51,684 bases of DNA from Alicyclobacillaceae bacterium (GTDB taxonomy: Bacteria; Bacillota; Bacilli; Alicyclobacillales; Alicyclobacillaceae), in assembly GCA_019683615.1 (NCBI GenBank), contig JADGIC010000002.1:1-51684 (forward strand), given 5' to 3'. The notes beneath the pieces are model-generated. The model did no database searches and was not told the origin of the DNA. It was given only the letters and a program-made list of their open reading frames with translations. Made by a program: the position numbers and the translations under genes. Below, piece by piece: positions 33,429 to 44,567 of the stretch. The stretch's first letter is position 1. The number at the start of each line of letters is the position of its first letter.

Positions 33429-34214
33429 ATGAGTTCACCATATTTGAAAATCGAGAATTTACACGTGGCCGTGGACGGCAAGGAGATCGTCCGCGGGTTG
33501 AACTTGGAGGTCAGGGGCGGCGAGATTCACGCCATCATGGGCCCCAACGGGACCGGGAAGAGCACGTTGGCGGCTGCGCTGATGGGTCATCCGCATTACG
33601 AAGTCACGGGCGGAACGGTTACTTTGGACGGACAGAACCTATTGGAGATGTCCGTCGACGAGCGTGCCCGCGCGGGGTTGTTCCTCGCCATGCAGTACCC
33701 GGCGGAAGTCCCCGGGGTGTCCAACGCCAACTTCATACGTACCGCCCTGAACGCCCGTCGGGGCGAGGGGAATGAGGTGCCGGTGATGAAGTTCCACCGG
33801 ACGCTGCACGAAAAGATGCGCGAGCTGAGCATCGACCCCTCCTTCGCCGAGCGGTACCTGAACGAAGGGTTTTCCGGAGGCGAGAAGAAGCGTAACGAGA
33901 TCCTGCAGATGGTGATGCTGGAGCCAAGGATCGCGATTCTCGACGAGATTGACTCCGGGCTGGACATCGATGCCCTCAAGATTGTGTCGCAGGCGGTCAA
34001 CTCCCTGCGCTCGCCGAACATCGGCTTTCTCGTCATCACCCACTACCAGCGCCTGCTGGAGCACATCGTGCCGGATTACGTGCACGTGATGATGCAAGGG
34101 CGCATCGTCCGCTCCGGCGACAACGAGCTGGCCCGCCAGTTGGAAGCGCGCGGTTACGACTGGCTAAAGCAGGAGTTGGGCATTGTGGACGAAACCGTGG
34201 GAGCGAACGCCTGA
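33429..34214 (+). CDS. sufC: Fe-S cluster assembly ATPase SufC
   Basis: 261 residues from ATG 33429. ABC-type ATPase of the SufBCD scaffold. Walker A is GPNGTGKST, the Q-loop region is AMQYPAEVPGV, the signature is FSGGEKKRNEILQM, Walker B is PRIAILDEIDSGLDIDAL, and ITHYQRLL holds the switch His. The EIDSGLD and EKKRNE wording is specific to SufC. It opens the run sufC-sufD-sufS-sufU-sufB with gaps of 12 bp or overlaps, so one operon. The 208 bp before it probably holds the promoter. Confidence 0.96.
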   Translation: MSSPYLKIENLHVAVDGKEIVRGLNLEVRGGEIHAIMGPNGTGKSTLAAALMGHPHYEVTGGTVTLDGQNLLEMSVDERARAGLFLAMQYPAEVPGVSNANFIRTALNARRGEGNEVPVMKFHRTLHEKMRELSIDPSFAERYLNEGFSGGEKKRNEILQMVMLEPRIAILDEIDSGLDIDALKIVSQAVNSLRSPNIGFLVITHYQRLLEHIVPDYVHVMMQGRIVRSGDNELARQLEARGYDWLKQELGIVDETVGANA

Positions 34215-34226
34215 GGGGGGAAACAC

Positions 34227-37199
<2,973 letters not shown>

Positions 37200-37229
37200 A
37201 CAGTCCGGAAGGAAGAGGAGGTCGCGCAA

Positions 37230-38627
37230 ATGGCGAAGATATTGCCTGAGCTGGAAGAATACCAGTACGGGTTTCGGGACAAAGACATCTCGGTCGTGAA
37301 GTTCCAGAAGGGGCTGTCGCGCAAGGTTGTCGAGGAAATCTCGATGATGAAGAACGAACCGGGCTGGATGACCGACTTCCGGCTGCGGGCTTTGGAAGTG
37401 TTTTACGAAAAGCCGATGCCGGCGTGGGGTGCCGACCTGTCGGACCTGAACTTCGACGACATCACGTATTACGTGAAACCAACCGAGAAGAAGAGCAAGA
37501 GCTGGGAGGAAGTGCCGGAAGAGATCAAGAAGACGTTCGACCGGCTGGGGATTCCGGAGGCAGAGCAAAAGTTTTTGGCCGGCGTGTCGGCCCAGTACGA
37601 GTCTGAAGTGGTGTACCATTCGATGCGGCAGGACCTTGAGAAGATGGGCGTCCTGTTCACCGATACAGACACCGCGTTGCGCGAGTACCCGGAGATCTTC
37701 AAGCAGTACTTCGGTACGGTGATCCCGCCGGAGGACAACAAGTTCGCGGCCCTCAACAGCGCGGTGTGGAGCGGCGGCAGCTTCATCTACGTGCCCAAGG
37801 GTGTCCGCTGCGAGGTGCCGCTGCAGGCGTACTTCCGCATCAACTCGGAGAACATGGGCCAGTTCGAGCGGACGTTAATCATCGTCGACGAGGACAGCTT
37901 CGTTCACTACGTGGAAGGCTGTACGGCGCCAATCTACAGCACCAATTCACTGCACAGCGCGGTGGTGGAGATCATCGTCAAGGACCGGGCACGCTGCCGT
38001 TACACCACCATTCAGAATTGGGCGCCCAACATCTACAACCTGGTGACCAAGCGGGCGTTCGCTTACAAGGACGCGACGATGGAGTGGGTGGACGGCAACA
38101 TCGGATCGAAGGTGACGATGAAGTACCCGAGCGTGTACCTGATGGGCGAGGGCGCGAAGGGGATGGTGCTCTCCATCGCGGTGGCTGGCCGCAACCAGCA
38201 CCAAGACACCGGGGCCAAGATGGTGCACAACGCGCCCAACACGACGAGCACCATCGTGTCCAAATCCATCAGCAAGCACGGCGGAAAGACCACCTACCGT
38301 GGTTTGGCCAGCTTTGCACCCAATGCTTTGAACGCCAAATCCAACGTAAAGTGCGATACGCTGATTCTTGACGACGGCTCCACGTCGGACACGATTCCGT
38401 ACAATGAGATCATGAACAACGACGTCACACTGGAACACGAGGCGTCGGTGTCGAAGGTCAGCGAAGAGCAGTTATTCTACCTGATGAGCCGGGGAATTTC
38501 CGAGGAAGATGCGACCCGGATGATTGTCATGGGCTTCATCGAGCCGTTCACGCGGGAGTTGCCGATGGAGTACGCTGTGGAGATGAACCGGCTGATTAAA
38601 TTTGAGATGGAAGGGTCCGTGGGTTGA
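37230..38627 (+). CDS. sufB: Fe-S cluster assembly scaffold SufB
   Basis: 465 residues, the usual length, from ATG 37230 with AGGAGG upstream. Core of the SufBC2D scaffold on which the cluster forms. Typical blocks: [115 protein letters not shown] and [20 protein letters not shown]. It is the most conserved gene of the operon. Confidence 0.97.
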   Translation: MAKILPELEEYQYGFRDKDISVVKFQKGLSRKVVEEISMMKNEPGWMTDFRLRALEVFYEKPMPAWGADLSDLNFDDITYYVKPTEKKSKSWEEVPEEIKKTFDRLGIPEAEQKFLAGVSAQYESEVVYHSMRQDLEKMGVLFTDTDTALREYPEIFKQYFGTVIPPEDNKFAALNSAVWSGGSFIYVPKGVRCEVPLQAYFRINSENMGQFERTLIIVDEDSFVHYVEGCTAPIYSTNSLHSAVVEIIVKDRARCRYTTIQNWAPNIYNLVTKRAFAYKDATMEWVDGNIGSKVTMKYPSVYLMGEGAKGMVLSIAVAGRNQHQDTGAKMVHNAPNTTSTIVSKSISKHGGKTTYRGLASFAPNALNAKSNVKCDTLILDDGSTSDTIPYNEIMNNDVTLEHEASVSKVSEEQLFYLMSRGISEEDATRMIVMGFIEPFTRELPMEYAVEMNRLIKFEMEGSVG

Positions 38628-38639
38628 GAAGGTGAACGG

Positions 38640-38954
38640 ATGGCTTGGATAAAGGTCGCCGCCGTGGCGGACGTTCCGCCAGGCACGATGAAACAGGTCA
38701 CGGTGAACGAAGACGAGATTGCGGTGTACCACGCCGAGGACGGGTTTTACGCGACGTCCGACGTTTGTACGCACGCCAGTGAGTCACTCAGCCGAGGCAG
38801 GTTGTTGGGCCACGTGGTGGCGTGCCCGAAGCACGGCGGCAAGTTCGACATCCGCACCGGCGAGGCGGTTGCGCCGCCCTGCGTGATCCCGCTGCAGACG
38901 TACCCGGTGGAGGTCCGGGGGGACGAGGTCTGGATTGACTACGAGGAGTGGTGA
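38640..38954 (+). CDS. Rieske [2Fe-2S] ferredoxin (NirD-like)
   Basis: 104 residues. Rieske-type cluster ligands C43-x-H45 (VCTHASESL) and C62-x2-H65 (CPKHGGKFDIRTG) are in the expected spacing. PPCVIPLQTYPVEVRGDEVWID ends the domain. It is soluble with no membrane helix, resembling the ferredoxin subunit of dioxygenases or NirD. It starts 12 bp after sufB, so it is probably made with the Suf machinery; it may carry electrons for cluster assembly or be a client, which cannot be decided here. Confidence 0.9.
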   Translation: MAWIKVAAVADVPPGTMKQVTVNEDEIAVYHAEDGFYATSDVCTHASESLSRGRLLGHVVACPKHGGKFDIRTGEAVAPPCVIPLQTYPVEVRGDEVWIDYEEW

Positions 38955-39017
38955 CGGCCTGGGCTGAGGCGGTTGGGCGGTTTCGTCGCTGGATTGATGA
39001 CGGCGAGGAGGATGACC

Positions 39018-39464
39018 GTGAAAGTCTCTCAGCGAACGGAATACGGTCTGCGCGCGATGGTGGCCATCGCTTCGATGGCCGGCGAGCGGCGGCCGGTTCC
39101 TTTGTCGGCCGTGGCGGAGGCGGAGGGAATCCCGGAACAGTTCTTGGACCAGATTGTGATGCAGTTGCGCAAGGCGGGCTTCGTGAAGAGCGTCCGCGGC
39201 GTCAACGGCGGCTACTTGCTGTCGAGGCCCGCCGAGGAGATTTCAGTGGGATCGGTCGTCCGCGTATTGGAAGGTTCGCTTGCTCCGATGGGGTGTATCG
39301 GCGACGGCGAGCTGACGGTGGCGGAGGAGTTCTGTGACCGGGCCAGCCACTGCCACACCCGTAGCGTGTGGCTCCGGGTGATGGCCGCGGTGACCCGTGC
39401 GCTGGATTCGATCTCGCTGGCAGACGTAATGCGCGATGAGGTGCCGTTGATGCAGGCGCTGTGA
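39018..39464 (+). CDS. Rrf2 family transcriptional regulator (IscR/SufR-like)
   Basis: 148 residues from GTG 39018, with GAGGAGG 6 nt upstream; the in-frame ATG at 39012 abuts the ribosome binding site. Winged-helix N-terminus VSQRTEYGLRAMVAIASM, then IPEQFLDQIVMQLRKAGFVKSVRGVNGGYLLSR. Three Cys (93, 106, 112) lie in the region where Rrf2 sensors bind an Fe-S cluster. It closes the suf gene run 63 bp after the Rieske gene and likely senses cluster status to control the operon. Confidence 0.9.
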   Translation: MKVSQRTEYGLRAMVAIASMAGERRPVPLSAVAEAEGIPEQFLDQIVMQLRKAGFVKSVRGVNGGYLLSRPAEEISVGSVVRVLEGSLAPMGCIGDGELTVAEEFCDRASHCHTRSVWLRVMAAVTRALDSISLADVMRDEVPLMQAL

Positions 39465-39547
39465 CGGTTGTGGCGAATGTGGGGAGCAGGGCGGTTACGG
39501 TGCGGATGCAGGTTCCTAGTCCCAAGGGAAACTGCCAGATGCAGACA

Positions 39548-39582
39548 AGCCGGTTTGGGGATGGTACGTGCCCAGACCGGCT
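39548..39582 (+). terminator. Hairpin downstream of the suf operon, possible terminator
   Basis: Arms AGCCGGTTTGGG (39548-39559) and CCCAGACCGGCT (39571-39582) pair over 12 bp with one G-T pair and an 11-nt loop. No continuous T-tract follows, so it is an imperfect terminator. Confidence 0.4.
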
Positions 39583-39618
39583 CGTCGACTGTTTGGCAGC
39601 ACTGCAGCCCCCGCGGGG

Positions 39619-39933
39619 TTAACCCTGTTGGGAACCGCCTGCATGGCTCACCTGCGCTTCGAATCCCAAGTCGATCTTGGGCAATGACTGGATCTTGCGG
39701 AGGGCTTCATCCCTTTGGTCGCACGCGCGGCGGTACTGTTCGTACAGGTGACGCAGTTCCGGGTGTGCGTGGAGCACCTCGTCGTCGACCAGCAGTCGGT
39801 GCTCGTCGTGGGCGTATCGTATGTGCAGGCTTGGATTATATCCCAAGTCGCGAAGGGCATTCAACAATTTGGACAGCAAGTCGTTCACCAACAGGTGGGC
39901 GTTGCTCCATTCCTCTGACCGAAGGATTGTCAT
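39619..39933 (-). CDS. Hypothetical protein, mostly helical
   Basis: 104 residues from ATG 39933, with AAAGGAAGGG about 7 nt upstream. It is a charged helical protein (NDLLSKLLNALRDLG ... HPELRHLYEQYRRACDQRDEALRKI) without membrane segments or cysteine motifs. No family is recognised. It converges on the suf operon and diverges from the peroxiredoxin gene. Confidence 0.6.
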   Translation of the reverse strand: MTILRSEEWSNAHLLVNDLLSKLLNALRDLGYNPSLHIRYAHDEHRLLVDDEVLHAHPELRHLYEQYRRACDQRDEALRKIQSLPKIDLGFEAQVSHAGGSQQG

Positions 39934-40012
39934 CGGGTATCCCTTCCTTTCCGAGGTGGAGTAGTGCGGGATGCCAGTTCGGCAACCCGTGACACCTGCG
40001 TGACGAAACCGG

Positions 40013-40207
40013 TCAGCCGGCGAGCCGGAGGCTTATCGCCCGCATAAAGAGTGCTGCAAGCTGTGCGCGGGTATGCGTTGATCCGGACGAAAACGCTTGC
40101 GGGCCAAACTCGTGTAGGCCAGGAGGAAAATTGAAATCCCGTTCCACTTCATAGTATAATTCAACCCGGATGGATTCGCCAGGCTGGTCATCCTGTCGCC
40201 AACCCAT
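40013..40207 (-). pseudogene. Possible remnant of an S-layer-homology-type sequence
   Basis: A 64-residue open frame whose C-terminus reads FSSGSTHTRAQLAALFMRAI, close to the SLH repeat pattern (F-x-P-x-x-x-x-TRAQFAALLxRAL). There is no ribosome binding site and only half a repeat, and the strong promoter of the peroxiredoxin gene lies inside it on the other strand. It may be a decayed SLH gene or chance. The rest of 39934-40309 holds no other gene. Confidence 0.3.
40131..40160 (+). promoter_or_regulatory. Strong sigma-A promoter of the peroxiredoxin gene
   Basis: TTGAAA (40131-40136), 18 bp, TATAAT (40155-40160): five of six and six of six consensus matches. Transcription would start near 40167, giving a leader of about 140 nt before the ATG at 40310. 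No PerR box was recognised. Confidence 0.7.
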
Positions 40208-40309
40208 TATTCGGGTTCGGACACATCATGTGACAGCCAGGCTCGGCGGGAAAGGGCTGTGAAGGCCGCTCGCCACCGTCAATCACCAATTGAACGGGAG
40301 GGTTTGCCA

Positions 40310-40852
40310 ATGCCGCTGGTCGGACAACCTGCTCCGGATTTTGACATGCCCAGCACGAAAAACTTAAAGACGCTGGATGAGCGTGTGAAGTTGTCAGATT
40401 ACCGCGGGAAGTGGCTTGTCCTGTTTTTCTACCCGCTGGATTTCACTTTCGTCTGCCCGACGGAGATTATCGCGATGAACGACCGTTTGCAGGAGTTCAA
40501 GGATCTGGGCGCGGAGGTGCTCGGGGTCAGCTGCGACAGCGTACATAGCCATAAGGCCTGGATCAACACTCCGCGCGAGAAGAACGGGCTCGGCGGGTTG
40601 GGATATCCGCTGGCTTCTGATTTCACCAAAGAGGTGGCTCGCCGCTACGATGTACTGGTGGAGAGCGAGGGCACCGCGTTGCGCGGTTTGTTCATCATCG
40701 ACCCAGATGGGATTCTCCGGTATCAGGTCGTACACGACATGAACATCGGGCGCAGCGTCGACGAGACCCTGCGCGTCCTCGAAGCGTTGCAGGCGGGTGG
40801 TTTGTGCCCGGCTGATTGGCGTCCGGGTCAGAAGCTGTTGACGCCGGAATAA
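40310..40852 (+). CDS. Typical 2-Cys peroxiredoxin (AhpC/TSA family)
   Basis: 180 residues from ATG 40310, with GGGAGGG about 8 nt upstream. Thiol peroxidase reducing hydrogen peroxide and organic peroxides. The peroxidatic Cys49 is in FVCPTE, and the resolving Cys166 is in GGLCPADWRPG. DPDGILRYQVVHDMNIGRSVDETLRVL is typical of the Prx1/AhpC group. No ahpF is adjacent, so thioredoxin probably regenerates it. It has the best promoter in the window and a long hairpin after it. Confidence 0.95.
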   Translation: MPLVGQPAPDFDMPSTKNLKTLDERVKLSDYRGKWLVLFFYPLDFTFVCPTEIIAMNDRLQEFKDLGAEVLGVSCDSVHSHKAWINTPREKNGLGGLGYPLASDFTKEVARRYDVLVESEGTALRGLFIIDPDGILRYQVVHDMNIGRSVDETLRVLEALQAGGLCPADWRPGQKLLTPE

Positions 40853-40883
40853 GGGCTGGAAGCACAGGCTTGTCCAGATACGC

Positions 40884-40925
40884 ATGCACGGGGGTTAAGT
40901 GTGTTTCGCTTAACCCCCGTGTTGC
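40884..40925 (+). terminator. Long stem-loop after the peroxiredoxin gene
   Basis: Perfect 13-bp arms CACGGGGGTTAAG (40887-40899) and CTTAACCCCCGTG (40909-40921) with a 9-nt loop. It is extended by TGCA on both sides after a 2-nt bulge. It lacks a T-tract but is symmetrical and could stop transcription or protect mRNA ends. Confidence 0.55.
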
Positions 40926-41036
40926 ACGTGGGAGGTTTCAAGCGGCCCGTGCTGCGGGCGTGCGGTGCCATTCCTGTCCCGCGCGGTGAGAAACGAAGCC
41001 CTTGCGGCGGGACACGTGTTTCGGAGGTGCGTGAAG

Positions 41037-41495
41037 ATGCCGATGCGGTTGGGGACTCCGATGCCGTCGCTGGAGGGGGCGACGGATTGGCTGAACAGCG
41101 ACGGGGTGCCACAATTGGAACAGGGAAAGGTGACCTTGATCCACTTTTGGGCGGTATCCTGCCACATCTGTCATGAGACAATGGATGAGGTCATGCGCAT
41201 CAAGCGGGAGTATGAGCCGCAAGGTCTGCAGACGGTGGCGATTCACATGCCGCGGTTTGAGGAAGACACCCAGGTGGAACGGGTGCGCTCTGACATCGAG
41301 ACGTACCAGATCACGCAGCCAGTGGCGCTGGACCACATGCGTGCCATCGCTGATCGCTTCGAGAATGAATACGTGCCAGCGTTCTTCGTGTTCGGACCGG
41401 ATGGCACGTTGAAATTTCGGGCAGCTGGAGACAAAGGATTTCAAAAGGTGGAACCGAAGATCCGCGAAGCATTGGGCCTTCCGGTGGAATCGTAA
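41037..41495 (+). CDS. TlpA-like thioredoxin-fold protein
   Basis: 152 residues from ATG 41037, with GGAGGTG 7 nt upstream. Thioredoxin fold with the redox motif C42-H-I-C45 (FWAVSCHICHETMDEV), a long central insert typical of TlpA/ResA/YkuV proteins (HMPRFEEDTQVERVRSDIETY) and the cis-Pro region NEYVPAFFVFGPDG. There is no signal peptide, so it is cytosolic, like B. subtilis YkuV. It lies after the peroxiredoxin gene and may reduce thiol targets. Confidence 0.87.
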   Translation: MPMRLGTPMPSLEGATDWLNSDGVPQLEQGKVTLIHFWAVSCHICHETMDEVMRIKREYEPQGLQTVAIHMPRFEEDTQVERVRSDIETYQITQPVALDHMRAIADRFENEYVPAFFVFGPDGTLKFRAAGDKGFQKVEPKIREALGLPVES

Positions 41496-41632
41496 CGCAC
41501 CCGGCCGAGTATGTCGCGTCCTGTCCAGTTCACAAGGCCAGAGGTGGGCAAGCCGGGCGACGAGGGACGACAGACGTGACCTCGCCCCCGGTTCGCGCGG
41601 GGGTGCATCGCTCGCTTTCATCTCCCCGCGCG

Positions 41633-41782
41633 TCACATGGACGGATCGGCTGTTTGGTGGACACCGGCGGCAGGAACCGCGAATGACGTCCCTTCGGCCG
41701 GAAACGGTGGTTGCGGGCGAAACGTCTCAATGGCCACGATGATCAGTGCGATAATGAACAGGATCATGGTGAACTTCTTCAT
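41633..41782 (-). CDS. Small single-pass membrane protein
   Basis: 49 residues from ATG 41782, with GGAGGAGG 6 nt upstream. KKFTMILFIIALIIVAIETF is one hydrophobic helix at the N-terminus, followed by a Pro-rich tail outside or inside the membrane. No family is recognised. A promoter (TTGCCG, 16 bp, TG-extended TACAAT) lies 50-80 bp upstream, which makes expression likely. Divergent from the next gene. Confidence 0.65.
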   Translation of the reverse strand: MKKFTMILFIIALIIVAIETFRPQPPFPAEGTSFAVPAAGVHQTADPSM

Positions 41783-41833
41783 AGGAGACCTCCTCCGTCG
41801 GTCCGCCCCTTGGGCTTGTCCAGTCCACCCCCG

Positions 41834-41861
41834 ATTGTACCAAACGAAAGGGAGTCGGCAA
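41834..41861 (-). promoter_or_regulatory. Promoter of the small membrane protein gene
   Basis: Minus strand: TTGCCG (41861-41856), 16 bp, TACAAT (41839-41834) with TGG before it (extended -10, TGGTACAAT). Predicted start near 41827. The same TGGTACAAT occurs before the DinB-family gene. Confidence 0.5.
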
Positions 41862-41863
41862 AC

Positions 41864-42172
41864 GTGGATCCGCTCGCGTGGGCGCACCAGTGGGATGAAT
41901 TCGAAATGATGTTGTACGCCTTGCCCGGCGACGAACAGGGAGGCGTATTCGTGCAAGTTTCACGCCGGCGTGTGCAGAACGGCGCCGAGGAATGGGAGAT
42001 TCTGTACGACCGGCGCGTCGGCGATGCCGATGCGACCGTTACCGCGGAGCCGGGCAGCGAAGCGTGGGAAGAAGCGGTCTTGCGCCGGTTCTTCAACGCC
42101 CACCCCGATCTCGTCAACGCCGAGAAGGCGTACCTTCGAGCTTTTCTCGCACAACGCGGAGAACATTCGTGA
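41864..42172 (+). CDS. Hypothetical protein
   Basis: 102 residues from GTG 41864, with GGGAG about 10 nt upstream. Acidic protein with Trp-rich N-terminus (AWAHQWDEFEMML) and a strand-like middle (GGVFVQVSRRRVQNGAEEWEILYDRRVGDADATV), ending in a helix. There are no membrane segments or metal motifs. No family is recognised. The next hypothetical starts 80 bp later on the same strand. Confidence 0.6.
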   Translation: MDPLAWAHQWDEFEMMLYALPGDEQGGVFVQVSRRRVQNGAEEWEILYDRRVGDADATVTAEPGSEAWEEAVLRRFFNAHPDLVNAEKAYLRAFLAQRGEHS

Positions 42173-42252
42173 CAACCGCCGGAGGGCATACATTCGGTAC
42201 GGCGGCGGGTCCGCGGACCTTGGCAGAGGTACGGCAGTGGGAGGGGATGAGC

Positions 42253-42786
42253 GTGAAACGGAACCGACCGCGAGCAGACAAGGAACGGACGCCATGGCGC
42301 GGCGAAACCGACAAGCCTGCGTGGGCCATGGGGTTGGCGGAGGAGCCCGGGCTTGGCCAGATGGCGCGCGAGCAGGGGCGTGAGCCAGGCCACCTGGGGT
42401 CTGGCGGGAGGAAGTTGCCTGGTGCTGAGGTGCCGTTGGCTGACAGGCTGGCACCGGACGTTCGGGAGCGGCTGACCCGGTGGAAAAAGGAAGCAGAAGC
42501 GGATGTGGCCAACGCCGGGGCCGACAAGCCGGTCGGTGGCAGACACCGCACCGTCCCAACACACTCTGCGGGTGATCCGCGGCGCCTGACAACCGATACC
42601 GGCAGGGTCACAACGCCCCCGGAAACGCGAGCCGGGCGACACGCCATGGCGGACAACGCTGGTGATAGTTCGCAACTCGAACCGTCGTTCGCGGAGCTGT
42701 TTGATCCCCAGGACGACGAGGGCGCGTCGTTTGCCGAACTGTTGGATTCTTCTCGCCTGGACTGGCGGCGATTTAAGTCGGATTGA
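42253..42786 (+). CDS. Hypothetical protein, disordered with conserved-looking C-terminal motif
   Basis: 177 residues from GTG 42253, with GGGAGGGG 6 nt upstream. Residues 1 to about 140 are polar, Arg/Pro/Gly/Thr-rich and probably unstructured. The end holds a doubled motif, PSFAELFDPQDDEG and ASFAELLDSSRLDWRRFK, that looks like a short repeated peptide-binding element. The function is unknown. A good terminator follows at 42798. Confidence 0.5.
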   Translation: MKRNRPRADKERTPWRGETDKPAWAMGLAEEPGLGQMAREQGREPGHLGSGGRKLPGAEVPLADRLAPDVRERLTRWKKEAEADVANAGADKPVGGRHRTVPTHSAGDPRRLTTDTGRVTTPPETRAGRHAMADNAGDSSQLEPSFAELFDPQDDEGASFAELLDSSRLDWRRFKSD

Positions 42787-42797
42787 GCCGGATGTTC

Positions 42798-42836
42798 AGG
42801 ACATTTTCCGCTGGATGCGGAAGATGTCCTTTTCGT
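42798..42836 (+). terminator. Rho-independent terminator after the hypothetical gene
   Basis: Arms AGGACATTTTCCGC (42798-42811) and GCGGAAGATGTCCT (42817-42830), 14 bp with one G-T pair and a 5-nt loop, then TTTCGTGTT. Confidence 0.7.
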
Positions 42837-42979
42837 GTTCAAAACAAGGGTCCGTGTGGCAAACGGCTGTGGTGTGGCAGTGCAGCGGAGTCTAGGCGCA
42901 CCCGACAGGGTATGTCAGGCGAGAACACGGCGGGAAGCGGAGCGAAACCGGCGTGCGGCTGAACAGGAGTGTGGTTGAG

Positions 42980-44503
42980 TTGGTGGTCATCCTCGACGGA
43001 GAGCGGCTGACGCGGCAGGGCTTAATGGCGGTGACGCTTCAGCGCGCCCGGTGCGAATTGAGCCGGGACGCCGTGAAACGGGTTCTGGCCAGCCGCCGGT
43101 GGGTCGAGCGGTGCGTTCAATCGGGGGACGTGGTGTACGGTGTGACGACAGGGTTCGGACGGCTGGCCGACCGGCGGATCGCCCCTGAGGACACGGGTGA
43201 CCTGCAGGTGAACCTGATCCGGTCGCACGCGTCTGGGGTGGGGGCTGCTCTCCCGGTGGAAGTGGTCCGGACGATGCTCGCCCTGCGGGCAAATGCGTTG
43301 GCAAAAGGCGTGTCGGGGATCCGCTTGGAGACATTACGGTTGCTGATTGACATGCTCAACCGCGGCGTGCATCCGGTGGTGCCGTCGCAAGGATCGCTCG
43401 GCGCCAGCGGCGACCTGGCGCCTTTGGCACACATGGCGCTGGTCGTCATGGGCGAGGGTGAGGCGGAGTATCAAGGTGCCATACTGTCGGGCCGGGAGGC
43501 GTTGCGAAGGGCGGGGTTGACGCCGGTGAAGCTGGCGGCGAAGGAAGGACTGGCGTTGATCAACGGCACCCAGATGATGACGGCTGTCGGCGTCATCGCC
43601 TTGACGGAGGCGGAACGGGTCGGCTTGGCGGCCGACGCGGCTGCCGTACTCACCTTGGAAGCGTTGCGAGGTGTTGTCAGCGCCTTCGACGCCGACCTGC
43701 TCGCCGTCCGTCCTCATCCGGAGCTGCAGGAGGTCGCGGCGCGCCTGCGCCGCTGGCTGTCCGGCAGCCGCCGGGTCACGCGGCAGGGCGAGATTCGCGT
43801 CCAGGACGCCTACTCCCTGCGCTGCATTCCGCAGATCCACGGCGCCTCCTGGCAGGCGTGGGGGTATGCGCGCGAGCGTATCGAGGCGGAGTTGAACGCC
43901 GCCACGGACAACCCGATTGTGCTCGCCGACGGTCGCATCCTCTCCGGCGGGCAGTTCCACGGCCAGCCCATCGCGATCGCGATGGACGTGTTGAAGCTGG
44001 CCGCTGCGGAGTGGGCGAGCGTCTCGGAACGGCGGGTGGAGCGGCTCGTCAATCCCCATCTCAGCGGCTTGCCCCCGTTCCTGGCGCGGCGGCCAGGGTT
44101 GGAGTCGGGATTGATGATTGCCCAGTACACGGCGGCCAGTTTGGTGTCGGAAAACAAGGTGCTCGCACACCCCGCCAGCGTTGACTCGATTCCGTCGTCC
44201 GCCGGCCAGGAGGATCACGTCAGCATGGGCGCCGCCGCTGCCCGCCAAGCGCGGGAGGTCGTGTCCAACGCCGCCAAGGTCGTGGCCATCGAGATGATCT
44301 GCGCCTCCCAGGCTCTCGCCTTTCAGGAGGCGGAGGGAAACGTGGGTCCGTTTGCGCGAACTTGTCTGGAGCACGTGCGCGCACACGCCCCCGTGTTGAC
44401 CGCGGACGCCCCGCTGGGAGGGGCCATTGAAGCGCTAGCGGCCGACGTGCTGGCTGGCTGCGGGCCGTGGATAGGCGCTGTGCCGTCCGCTGACAACCCG
44501 TAG
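42980..44503 (+). CDS. hutH: Histidine ammonia-lyase
   Basis: 507 residues from TTG 42980 (AGGAG 10 nt upstream). It removes ammonia from histidine to give urocanate. The self-formed MIO cofactor motif Ala-Ser-Gly (GSLGASGDLAPLAH) falls at 142-144 with this start, the same numbering as in the Pseudomonas enzyme, which supports it over GTG 42953. VYGVTTGFGRLADRRI, INGTQMMTA, QDAYSLRCIPQIHGA and ATDNPIV are family blocks. No other hut genes lie nearby. Convergent with the aspartase-like gene. Confidence 0.93.
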   Translation: MVVILDGERLTRQGLMAVTLQRARCELSRDAVKRVLASRRWVERCVQSGDVVYGVTTGFGRLADRRIAPEDTGDLQVNLIRSHASGVGAALPVEVVRTMLALRANALAKGVSGIRLETLRLLIDMLNRGVHPVVPSQGSLGASGDLAPLAHMALVVMGEGEAEYQGAILSGREALRRAGLTPVKLAAKEGLALINGTQMMTAVGVIALTEAERVGLAADAAAVLTLEALRGVVSAFDADLLAVRPHPELQEVAARLRRWLSGSRRVTRQGEIRVQDAYSLRCIPQIHGASWQAWGYARERIEAELNAATDNPIVLADGRILSGGQFHGQPIAIAMDVLKLAAAEWASVSERRVERLVNPHLSGLPPFLARRPGLESGLMIAQYTAASLVSENKVLAHPASVDSIPSSAGQEDHVSMGAAAARQAREVVSNAAKVVAIEMICASQALAFQEAEGNVGPFARTCLEHVRAHAPVLTADAPLGGAIEALAADVLAGCGPWIGAVPSADNP

Positions 44504-44567
44504 AGGTGGCCTCCCGCGTGGCCTCCCGCGGCGTGTGCGGGAGCCGTTGCGTTCAAAGCCGCTGCCC

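Noticed and set aside
44507-44543. Doubled TGGCCTCCCGCG and a hairpin between hutH and the aspartase-like gene as a terminator
   Set aside because: Short arms, no T-tract on either strand; the doubling may be chance in GC-rich sequence.
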